From an uncultured Muribaculaceae bacterium (GTDB lineage Bacteria > Bacteroidota > Bacteroidia > Bacteroidales > Muribaculaceae): a stretch of 12,314 bases of DNA. Where the stretch lies: positions 1-12,314 of the forward strand of contig CAJLTZ010000076.1 of the NCBI GenBank assembly GCA_905209725.1, given 5' to 3'. Both the position numbers and the translations under genes were made by a program. Numbering within the stretch: the stretch's first letter is position 1; every line of letters begins with the position of its first letter. Shown here piece after piece: positions 5,833-12,314 of the stretch. The notes beneath the pieces are model-generated. The model did not search any database, was not told the origin of the DNA, and saw only the letters and a list, made by a program, of their open reading frames with translations.

Positions 5833-7709
5833 GAATATATTCCGTTATTAAGAGAGATGTGCCCTTCGTTGCAGAGAAAGGAGAGGGTTTCAGAGAGCAC
5901 TTTCGGCGCGGCAGGTACATTCTTCTCCAGAATCCTGACGTCGGAGGATCCGTGGCTTTTGAGAAACTCGAGCACACGAGCCATCACATATTCAGGGTCG
6001 TCCTGACGCTGTTTGCGTCTTTCGCGACATGTGTCGCAACGCCCGCAGCGAGTCTCCGCTTTTTCTCCGAAATAGGCAAGCATTATATTTTCCCGGCATG
6101 CCTTTTTATCGAATGCGTAGTAAATCATTGCTTCAGTGCGTGCCTCCATAATCTTCTTGCGCTCCTCATATATCTTGCGGCCTATCTCCACATAACGTGG
6201 CTCCTCGCGCGAGGTGGGCACATACATGAGCGACGACCTGCTGCGTGGCACGAATGATATCACTTTTGCCCGCGACAGCTCGAGAAGACCGTCGTAAATC
6301 TCTTTCTCGCTCTTCCCTGAGGAGTGTGCAAGACTTCCCTCGCTTATATACACATAATCAGTGAAGAGCCCTGTATAATTGCGGAGCAGGAGCTCAAGCA
6401 CGCGTTCGGCATTGGGACTAATCCCGTGAAGGCTGTACAGTTCATCGCGGGTGGCGGTCACAATCACGCGGCTCTTCCGGTCGGTTTCCTCCATGAATTC
6501 GAGATAGCCTGCCTGTCCTAATAGATGAAGTGCCGAGAGACACTGGCGTTGCTGATGGCCGAACACATCGCAGAATTTTTCGAAGTCAAACTCATGAAGA
6601 GTGTCGTAACCGGAGCCTACAGCAAGGTTGATGAAATTGCAGGCGTGTTCATAAACCTCGAGTATTTTCTCGCGCGAAGGAAATGCTTCCGACACACGCC
6701 GGCGTAGCACCCCCTGGTCCGACTGCCTGACGAGCAGCACGGCATAGGAGGGCAGGCCGTCGCGCCCTGCTCGACCGGCCTCCTGGTAATATTCCTCGAG
6801 AGAAGGGGGGATGTCGTAATGCACCACCACGCGCACATCCGGTTTGTCGATGCCCATGCCAAATGCGTTCGTGGCTACCATCACCCGTGTGGCGCCGCTT
6901 TGCCATGCATTCTGACGCTCCTCCTTCACTTCAAATTCGAGGCCGGCATGATAATATGTGGCCGAGATGCCGCACGACTCCAGGTATTCGGCAATCTCGT
7001 GCGTGCGCCGCCGGCTTCTCACATATACGATCGAACTGCCCCGGGTGCGGCTCAGGATATGGAACACCTCATATATTTTCGTGTCGGCATGGCGCACGAT
7101 ATAGCTGATGTTGCTGCGGGAGAAACTGGTGCGGAAAATCGCAGGGTCGTTCATCTCGAGTTGGCGGCAGATATCCTGAGCCACGGAGGGAGTGGCTGTG
7201 GCCGTAAGCGCCAGCACCGGCACTCCCGGCAGAAGTTTGCGCAGCGACCGGATGTTGAGGTAGGCCGGACGGAAATCATACCCCCACTGCGAGATGCAAT
7301 GGGCCTCGTCGACCACGATGAGACTCACGTCGAGCTGGCGCAGTTCGCCGATGAATCGCTCGTTGCGGAGTCGTTCGGGGGAAATGTATACGAATTTGGC
7401 TCCTCCATTGAGCATCTTCTCGCGGGCGATGTTCACCTCTCGCATCTTCATGCCAGAATGGAAGAACACCGCCTTGATGCGACGTTTCCGAAGATTGTCC
7501 ACCTGGTCTTTCATCAGCGAGATCAGCGGCGTCACCACAATCGTGATGCCGGGCAACATCATGCCCGGCACCTGGAATGTGATAGACTTGCCGCCACCCG
7601 TAGGCATGAGTCCCAATGTGTCATTCCCGGCCAGAACAGAGCGGATTATATCCTCCTGCAGCGGCCGGAAACTGTCGTAGCCCCAGTATTTCTTAAGAGT
7701 TTGAAGCAT
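5820..7709 (-). CDS. recQ: ATP-dependent DNA helicase, RecQ family
   Basis: This is a 629-residue 3'-5' superfamily 2 helicase. Motifs visible are Walker A PTGGGKS (36-42), DEAH (134-137) followed by CISQWGYDFRP, LTATAT (168-173), ATNAFGMGIDKPD (279-291) and the arginine-finger motif QEAGRAGRDG (309-318). The zinc-binding cysteines are C538, C555, C558 and C561 (CGRCDTC), followed by a short C-terminal winged-helix-like region (about 572-629). There is no HRDC domain. Unlike the E. coli protein, about 190 residues (345-535) of predicted winged-helix-like character separate the helicase core from the zinc motif. The start codon lies inside the end of recJ (17-nt overlap). RecQ unwinds DNA for RecJ in RecF-type repair, fitting its place in this operon. 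Confidence 0.95.
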   Translation of the reverse strand: MLQTLKKYWGYDSFRPLQEDIIRSVLAGNDTLGLMPTGGGKSITFQVPGMMLPGITIVVTPLISLMKDQVDNLRKRRIKAVFFHSGMKMREVNIAREKMLNGGAKFVYISPERLRNERFIGELRQLDVSLIVVDEAHCISQWGYDFRPAYLNIRSLRKLLPGVPVLALTATATPSVAQDICRQLEMNDPAIFRTSFSRSNISYIVRHADTKIYEVFHILSRTRGSSIVYVRSRRRTHEIAEYLESCGISATYYHAGLEFEVKEERQNAWQSGATRVMVATNAFGMGIDKPDVRVVVHYDIPPSLEEYYQEAGRAGRDGLPSYAVLLVRQSDQGVLRRRVSEAFPSREKILEVYEHACNFINLAVGSGYDTLHEFDFEKFCDVFGHQQRQCLSALHLLGQAGYLEFMEETDRKSRVIVTATRDELYSLHGISPNAERVLELLLRNYTGLFTDYVYISEGSLAHSSGKSEKEIYDGLLELSRAKVISFVPRSRSSLMYVPTSREEPRYVEIGRKIYEERKKIMEARTEAMIYYAFDKKACRENIMLAYFGEKAETRCGRCDTCRERRKQRQDDPEYVMARVLEFLKSHGSSDVRILEKNVPAAPKVLSETLSFLCNEGHISLNNGIYSIDD

Positions 7710-9435
7710 TCGAGGGTCGGATGTCGCGTATCATCAGTTGCACGGTCTCATGGCCGCCGGCCCGCTTGCTTTGCTCCACGGTGTAGCAGATGTCGATAGG
7801 CTTGTGGGCATGGATGTGCTCGAAATATTGCGACATGTTGAAGGCGATTGCATTGATCACATGGCTCGTGCTATTGTCCTCCAACTCCAGCTTGATGTGC
7901 TCCAGATTCTTGCCCACGAGCTTGCTTGTGCCGAAGTCGAATACATTCCGCGTGCGGAACACCGGCTTCTGGTTGCCCGGCCCGTAAGGATTGAACTTCT
8001 TGAGATACTGGATGAGTTCCGGAGTGATGTCGGCAAATTCGATGTCGGCGTCAATGTCGAGATGAGGCTCAAGCTGGTTGGGCAGAATGTGCTTTGCCAC
8101 ATACTCTTCGAAACGGCGGCTGAATTCGGGAATGTTCTCCTCGCGGAGGGTGAGGCCTACGGCGTAGGGATGCCCTCCGAAGTTTTCCAGCAAGTCGCGA
8201 GTGGAGTTGACGGCTGCGTAAATGTCGAAACCCTGCACAGAGCGCGACGAACCGGTGGCCATGCCGTTGGAATAGGTAAGCACCACGGCGGGCTTATAGT
8301 AAAGTTCCGTGAGGCGCGAGGCCACGATGCCGATAATTCCCTTGTGCCAGTTTTTATTGTATATCACGATGGTACGCTTGCCGTTCACAATCTCCACATT
8401 CTTTTCAATCTGGGCGTTGGCCTCCTCGGTGATCTTCTTGTCGAGTTCCTTGCGGTCCCTGTTGTATTGGTCGATATCCTTTCCCTTTTCGAAAGCCTCG
8501 TGAAGGTCGCGGCACACGAGCAGGTCTACGGCCTCCATACCGCTCTGCATCCTGCCTGACGCATTGATGCGCGGCCCTATCTTGAATATCACTTCGCTGA
8601 TGGTGATGTCCTTGTTGGTGAGTTTGCAGAGGCGGATGATGCTTCTCAGCCCGAGATTGGGATTGGAGTTGAGGCGTCGGAGGCCGTGATAGGCCATGAT
8701 GCGGTTTTCCCCCACGATGGGCACGATGTCGCTGGCTATTGACACTGCCACAAGGTCGAGCATCGATTCCAGTTCGTTGTGATTGCTCAGTCCGTTGCTT
8801 ATGGCGAATGCCTGCATGAACTTGAATCCAACTCCGCAGCCGCTCAGGTATGGGCAGGGGTAGGTGGATCCGAGCATCTTCGGATTCAGGATGGCCACAG
8901 CCGGGGGAAGCACCTCGTCGGGCATGTGATGGTCGCAGATGATGAAGTCGATTCCCTTACGCTTGGCGTATTCGATCTCTTCGATGGCCTTGATGCCGCA
9001 GTCGAGCACGATGATGAGCTTCACGTCATTCTCGGCGGCATAGTCGATGCTTTTGAGTGAGATGCCATATCCCTCATCGTCGCGGGTGGGGATGTAATAT
9101 TCGATGTTCGAATAATAATTCTGGAGATATTTATATACGAGTGCCACCGCAGTGGTGCCGTCAACATCGTAATCTCCATATACCATGATCCGCTCCTTGG
9201 CGCCCATCGCCTTGTTGAGGCGATTCACAGCCTTGTCCATGTCGTTGAGCAGGAAGGGGTCGTGCAGGTCGGAAATCTGGGGCGAGAAAAATGCATCCGC
9301 CTCCTCCGGACTCGACACGCCTCGGCGCACAAGCAACTCGGCGATGGCCGGCAGACCCCCGCAGCGGGGAAGAAGCTGTTCGGCCTCCTCCTTCTGCTGG
9401 TGTGTCAGCGGCTGGTAATTCCATTTCGTAATCAT
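7693..9435 (-). CDS. recJ: Single-stranded-DNA-specific 5'-3' exonuclease RecJ
   Basis: From the ATG at 9435 the product has 580 residues. The DHH phosphoesterase core shows YGDYDVDGTTA (86-96) with metal-binding Asp88, Asp90 and Asp92, a further aspartate in LDCGI (144-148), and the family-naming CDHH (167-170). The C-terminal DHHA1 part includes GSSRSVQGFD and GGHPYAVGLT, followed by the OB-fold region. RecJ degrades 5' single strands in gap repair and mismatch repair. The N-terminus MITKWNYQPL is a plausible native start. The reading frame stays open for 41 more codons up to a TTG at 9558, but that extension is low in family character and overlaps the likely promoter region. It is the first gene of the recJ-recQ-umuC operon and diverges from the hydrolase gene. 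Confidence 0.96.
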   Translation of the reverse strand: MITKWNYQPLTHQQKEEAEQLLPRCGGLPAIAELLVRRGVSSPEEADAFFSPQISDLHDPFLLNDMDKAVNRLNKAMGAKERIMVYGDYDVDGTTAVALVYKYLQNYYSNIEYYIPTRDDEGYGISLKSIDYAAENDVKLIIVLDCGIKAIEEIEYAKRKGIDFIICDHHMPDEVLPPAVAILNPKMLGSTYPCPYLSGCGVGFKFMQAFAISNGLSNHNELESMLDLVAVSIASDIVPIVGENRIMAYHGLRRLNSNPNLGLRSIIRLCKLTNKDITISEVIFKIGPRINASGRMQSGMEAVDLLVCRDLHEAFEKGKDIDQYNRDRKELDKKITEEANAQIEKNVEIVNGKRTIVIYNKNWHKGIIGIVASRLTELYYKPAVVLTYSNGMATGSSRSVQGFDIYAAVNSTRDLLENFGGHPYAVGLTLREENIPEFSRRFEEYVAKHILPNQLEPHLDIDADIEFADITPELIQYLKKFNPYGPGNQKPVFRTRNVFDFGTSKLVGKNLEHIKLELEDNSTSHVINAIAFNMSQYFEHIHAHKPIDICYTVEQSKRAGGHETVQLMIRDIRPSNASNS

Positions 9436-9572
9436 ATATAGTGTCGTTTTTTTTTCTTCATGGCACCCCAATCCCGGTTCCCCGGCTTCCCTTTTCCCTG
9501 CAAACCTGCATCCCGCGGCTGCCTGATGCGGCGATTCTGTATGCTTTCCCTCTAACAATCCTTTTTAACTTG

Positions 9573-9604
9573 CAAATGTAACAAAAAAATCTCATATTTT
9601 AAAA
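9573..9604 (-). promoter_or_regulatory. Probable promoter for the recJ-recQ-umuC operon
   Basis: TACATTTG (9580-9573, minus strand) is a full match to the -7 TAnnTTTG consensus. The -33 position, 20 bp upstream (9604-9601), reads TTTT instead of TTTG. Start would be near 9566, giving a leader of about 130 nt in front of recJ. No LexA-like operator was recognised around it. Confidence 0.42.
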
Positions 9605-9675
9605 TTTAATTGAATGGCCGGGAAATTGTTGTAAAAATAGGGGCTCATGGGCGTAGGCATATGCGGATTTTTCAT

Positions 9676-9683
9676 TAATTTTG
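9676..9683 (+). promoter_or_regulatory. Possible -7 element for the hydrolase / MurF-like pair
   Basis: TAATTTTG matches the Bacteroidetes -7 consensus on the plus strand, about 63 nt before the hydrolase ATG. No TTTG is present at the expected -33 spacing, so the call rests on one half only. With the recJ promoter on the other strand it would make a divergent promoter region in the 310-bp gap. Confidence 0.38.
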
Positions 9684-9745
9684 CAGATTAAGCGCATTAT
9701 ATCGGATAGTTTGAATCCGGTTTTCAGCGCCCAGGTAATTTTAAT

Positions 9746-10552
9746 ATGGATTCCACATTTGAGAAAGATATAGATATCGATGGCCTGCGGCTTCATTATG
9801 AGGAGAGCGGGCCGGAGGCGGGTCGCCCTGTAGTGCTGATGCACGGCTGGGGTTGCGACCATACCACTGTGCGCAGCATTGCCGCCGTGCTCGCTCCCGG
9901 GATGCATGTTTACAACCTTGACCTCCCCGGCCATGGTCTCACTCCCGAACCCCCGGAGGTTTGGGGCGTTCCGGAATATACAGACTTCGTGGAGAAATTT
10001 ATCGACCGTCTCGGCCTGCACGACCCTGTGCTTATCGGCCACTCTTTCGGCGGCAGGATTTCTCTGTTGCTTGGCTCGAGGCGCCCTCTGTCGAAGATCG
10101 TGCTTGTTGATGCGGCAGGCATCAAACCGAAGCGAAGCCTCAAGTATTATATAAAGGTGTATTCCTTCAAGGCAGCCAAGAAGATTCTCCCTTTGATTCT
10201 CGGCAAGAAAAGGGGAGAGGCGGCCATCAACGCCTGGCGCGGCAAAGCCGGTTCGGACGACTATCGCAATTCCTCCCCGTTGATGAGGGCAGTGATGACC
10301 AAGAGCATCAACCTCGACCTCAAGTATGTGATGCCTTCTATCAAGGCTTCCACACTGCTGATCTGGGGTGAGAACGACACTGCCACGCCTCTCTCCGATG
10401 CAAAGTATATGGAAAAGCATATCCCCAATGCGGGTCTCGTATGCTTCCCCGATTGCGGCCACTACAGCTTCCTCGACAATCCGGGCGGTTTCCGCGCTGT
10501 GATGCGGAATTTCTTCCAGGATGAACTCGCTGAAGATGGTCGTAAAAATTGA
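9746..10552 (+). CDS. Alpha/beta hydrolase
   Basis: This is a 268-residue alpha/beta-hydrolase-fold enzyme. The oxyanion-hole motif is HGWG (33-36), the nucleophile elbow is GHSFGG with Ser100, the acid is Asp211 in WGENDTATPL, and the catalytic histidine is His239 in CGHYSFLDNP. A cap region lies at about 125-190. There is no signal peptide, so it should be cytoplasmic. The triad is intact, suggesting an active ester-, lactone- or thioester-type hydrolase, but the substrate cannot be told from sequence. The MurF-like ligase gene follows after 58 nt on the same strand, so the pair is probably co-transcribed and the hydrolase may have an envelope-linked role. Confidence 0.92.
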   Translation: MDSTFEKDIDIDGLRLHYEESGPEAGRPVVLMHGWGCDHTTVRSIAAVLAPGMHVYNLDLPGHGLTPEPPEVWGVPEYTDFVEKFIDRLGLHDPVLIGHSFGGRISLLLGSRRPLSKIVLVDAAGIKPKRSLKYYIKVYSFKAAKKILPLILGKKRGEAAINAWRGKAGSDDYRNSSPLMRAVMTKSINLDLKYVMPSIKASTLLIWGENDTATPLSDAKYMEKHIPNAGLVCFPDCGHYSFLDNPGGFRAVMRNFFQDELAEDGRKN

Positions 10553-10610
10553 GATAAAGTGCAGGATAAGGCATATTTAATATTATAGAAACCTAAAACT
10601 CAGATAGAAG

Positions 10611-12209
10611 ATGAGTATATATCTTTTAGTAATCTATGTGATCTGCGGCGTCTATATGGTGCTGAATTTCAAGTACGATATCCAGATGTTCCAGCAGAAT
10701 AGTTATAGGGCCGACAGGTTCTGGAAATGGCTGAAGCCGAACATGGGAAGCGCATGGCGTCTGGTCGACGTGGCATGTCTCTTCCTGATGTTCGCAGTCC
10801 TTCTCAATTATAAGTTGGCAGCGATGGCAGTGGCTCTTGTATGCCTCGCCAAAATTGCCCTCATTCTGCGGCGCAAGTATAAGAAGCCTCTGGTGTTTAC
10901 ACGCCGCGTGTGGCGACTGTACAGTCTCACCGCAGTCCTTGCAGTGGCTGCCGAGACGGTCGCAGCCATCTGCACGTCAAATACAGCTGTGGAATATGGC
11001 GGATATCCAGGCGCCACGATCACCATCGGCACCCTGCTTCTGCTCACAATATTCTCCTGGGCGGTGATGCTTCTTGCGCATTTCATCCTCGTGCCGGTGG
11101 AGAAAATGATTCAGCAGCGCTACATCAATGATGCCAAACGCATCCTGCGCTCGATGCCCGACCTTACGGTGATCGGTATCACAGGCAGTTATGGCAAGAC
11201 AAGCACAAAGCATTATCTCACGCATATCCTCAGTGAAGACTATGACGTGCTTATGACTCCCGGTTCTTTCAATACCCCAATGGGGGTGGTGAGGACTGTG
11301 CGCGAATATCTCAAGCCTTACAATCAGATTTTCGTATGCGAGATGGGTGCCAAGCAGAAGGGCGACATCAAGGAGATATGCGATATCGTGCACCCCAAGA
11401 TTGGCATCATCACCGCTGTGGGACCGATGCACCTCGAGTCGTTCAAGACAATTGAGAATGTATGCGCCACAAAATTTGAACTTGCCGATGCACTCCCCTC
11501 CGAGGGTCTTGCGGTGGTCAATAACGACTTCGACCAGTGCGCAGCCCGAAAGGTGGAGAATGCAGAAATCCTGCGATATGGAATCTCGAATCCCGACGGA
11601 TGCCAGTATAAGGCGGTAAATGTGAAATACACTCCGCTGGGCACCGCTTTCACGGTTACCGGTCCTGATGGCTTGAGTTTCGATATAGAGACTCGCCTCT
11701 TGGGAGAATGCAATGTATCCGACCTGCTGGCTGCGATTGTCACGGCCCTGCGCCTTGGCGTTTCCCCTGAGAAGATTCGCTACGCCGTGGCCACCATCCA
11801 GCCCGTGGAACACCGTCTCAGCATCAAGCAGACCCCCGGCGGCGTAACCATCATCGACGACGCTTTCAACTCCAATCCCGCCGGCTCGAAGATGGCGGTC
11901 GACGTACTTGCCCATTTCAAGGATGGGCAGCGCGTCATTGTTACTCCGGGCATGATCGAACTCGGTAGCCAGCAGGAGGAATTGAACCGAGAATTCGGCC
12001 GTTATATCGGCGAGAATCTGGATATAGCCATTGTGGTAGGTGAGTATAATCGTGATGCAATAGCAGGCGGCATCCGCGCCACAGATTTCAACACCGACCA
12101 CCTTTACATCGCCGCCAGCTTCAACGAGGCGCAGAAAATCCTCGCCGGCATCTTGAAGAGCGGTGACACCGTCCTCTACGAAAACGACCTCCCGGACACC
12201 TTTAAATAA
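10611..12209 (+). CDS. Membrane-anchored MurF-like Mur ligase
   Basis: The 532-residue product joins an N-terminal membrane region to a Mur ligase. Membrane segments lie at about 4-20, 51-67, 70-87, 104-122 and 136-162. The ligase part starts near 185 with the ATP-binding loop TGSYGKTSTK (191-200), then EMGAKQKGDI (244-253), GPMHLESF (271-278), EHRL (400-403) and DDAFNSNP (416-423), a close relative of the MurF DD-Y/F-N-NP motif. MurF adds D-Ala-D-Ala to the UDP-MurNAc-tripeptide in peptidoglycan synthesis. Membrane-bound versions exist alongside the ordinary soluble enzyme in several phyla and their exact substrate is not certain, so no gene symbol is assigned. The final codons and stop run into a heptamer repeat, and no further gene starts within the 105 bp before the window edge. 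Confidence 0.9.
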   Translation: MSIYLLVIYVICGVYMVLNFKYDIQMFQQNSYRADRFWKWLKPNMGSAWRLVDVACLFLMFAVLLNYKLAAMAVALVCLAKIALILRRKYKKPLVFTRRVWRLYSLTAVLAVAAETVAAICTSNTAVEYGGYPGATITIGTLLLLTIFSWAVMLLAHFILVPVEKMIQQRYINDAKRILRSMPDLTVIGITGSYGKTSTKHYLTHILSEDYDVLMTPGSFNTPMGVVRTVREYLKPYNQIFVCEMGAKQKGDIKEICDIVHPKIGIITAVGPMHLESFKTIENVCATKFELADALPSEGLAVVNNDFDQCAARKVENAEILRYGISNPDGCQYKAVNVKYTPLGTAFTVTGPDGLSFDIETRLLGECNVSDLLAAIVTALRLGVSPEKIRYAVATIQPVEHRLSIKQTPGGVTIIDDAFNSNPAGSKMAVDVLAHFKDGQRVIVTPGMIELGSQQEELNREFGRYIGENLDIAIVVGEYNRDAIAGGIRATDFNTDHLYIAASFNEAQKILAGILKSGDTVLYENDLPDTFK

Positions 12210-12264
12210 TTTTGAATTTTGAATTTTTGCAGAATTTGGGATTAATTTTGAATGTTGAATTTTA
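12208..12264. repeat. AT-rich heptamer repeats across the stop codon of the MurF-like gene
   Basis: AATTTTG is repeated at 12208-12214 and 12215-12221, then as an 8-mer AATTTTTG at 12222-12229. After a 14-nt interruption a second run follows: AATTTTG, AATGTTG, AATTTTA (12244-12264). The first unit overlaps the TAA stop at 12207-12209, as the heptamers of prmA and recQ overlap their stops. The region encodes nothing. Confidence 0.8.
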
Positions 12265-12314
12265 GACCCCATCCCACAAAAAATGTTAACGCAGGGGCGG
12301 CGTATTTTCGAGGA
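12264..12314 (+). repeat. Composite repeat element, copy cut by the window edge
   Basis: The first 34 bp (12264-12297) are identical to the reverse complement of 212-245. After it comes GGCGT-A-TTTTCGAG (12299-12312), which resembles the arms of the 178-bp palindrome: GTATTTTCGAG matches the reverse complement of 2362-2372 over 11 bases, and the left arm at 2285-2296 reads GGCGTCTTTTCG. This stretch therefore links the 34-bp repeat to the palindrome family. The rest of the copy lies outside the window. Confidence 0.8.

Noticed and set aside
6819..7799. Plus-strand open frame of 326 codons opposite recQ and the recJ end
   Set aside because: His- and Arg-rich translation without domains, antisense to recQ with all helicase motifs intact.
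7738..8559. Plus-strand open frame of 273 codons opposite recJ
   Set aside because: Antisense shadow of the RecJ coding sequence with no motif of its own.
9599..10462. Minus-strand open frame of 287 codons opposite the hydrolase
   Set aside because: The hydrolase strand carries a full catalytic triad; the antisense product has no recognisable features.
10977..12272. Long minus-strand open frame of 431 codons opposite the MurF-like gene
   Set aside because: It lies antisense to a gene with clear Mur ligase motifs, shows no recognisable domain, and ends in the repeat region; it is a by-product of codon bias.
1..12314. CRISPR array or transposase gene to explain the repeats
   Set aside because: No regularly spaced direct repeats of 24-40 bp with unique spacers, and none of the open frames resembles a transposase, integrase or Cas protein.

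Overview
The window looks like chromosomal DNA from a member of the Bacteroidales, most likely a gut lineage close to Muribaculaceae. The support is the gene set (DUF3332 lipoprotein, YtxH/holin-family small membrane proteins, membrane-anchored MurF-like ligase, RecQ with a late zinc motif), promoters of the Bacteroidetes type (TTTG, about 20 bp, then TAnnTTTG), and weak Shine-Dalgarno signals. The genus is an inference; no rRNA or other marker gene is present.

Layout. Positions 1-144 hold the 3' end of a plus-strand gene, tentatively a WYL-domain regulator. Its last codons lie inside a palindromic repeat element (120-245). On the minus strand follow an ECF sigma factor (304-894) and prmA (1169-2065), each with a recognisable promoter. 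A 178-bp imperfect palindrome (2234-2411) separates prmA from a minus-strand cluster of small membrane proteins: two tandem YtxH proteins, a holin-family (YqjE-like) protein and a 116-aa protein of unknown family. This order resembles the yqjD-yqjE-yqjK stress operon of enterobacteria. A DUF3332 lipoprotein gene lies just upstream of the cluster.

The centre is a tightly coupled minus-strand DNA-repair operon, recJ - recQ - umuC (9435 down to 4540). recJ and recQ overlap by 17 nt, and recQ and umuC share one base in TGATG. RecJ nuclease and RecQ helicase are known partners in RecF-type gap repair; a Y-family polymerase is added here. Diverging from recJ are an alpha/beta hydrolase (9746-10552) and a membrane-anchored MurF-like ligase (10611-12209), probably an envelope-related pair.

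The most unusual content is non-coding. (1) A perfect 34-bp sequence occurs at 212-245 and, inverted, at 12264-12297, bracketing 12 kb. (2) The elements at 120-245, 2234-2411 and 12264-12314 share sequence modules with one another and appear to be members of one composite palindromic repeat family that I cannot name. (3) Three genes (prmA, recQ and the MurF-like gene) have seven-base tandem repeats lying across the stop codon, each with a different repeat sequence. (4) A period-9 GTCnGAnnn array lies just past prmA. No rRNA, tRNA, CRISPR array, transposase or integrase gene was seen.
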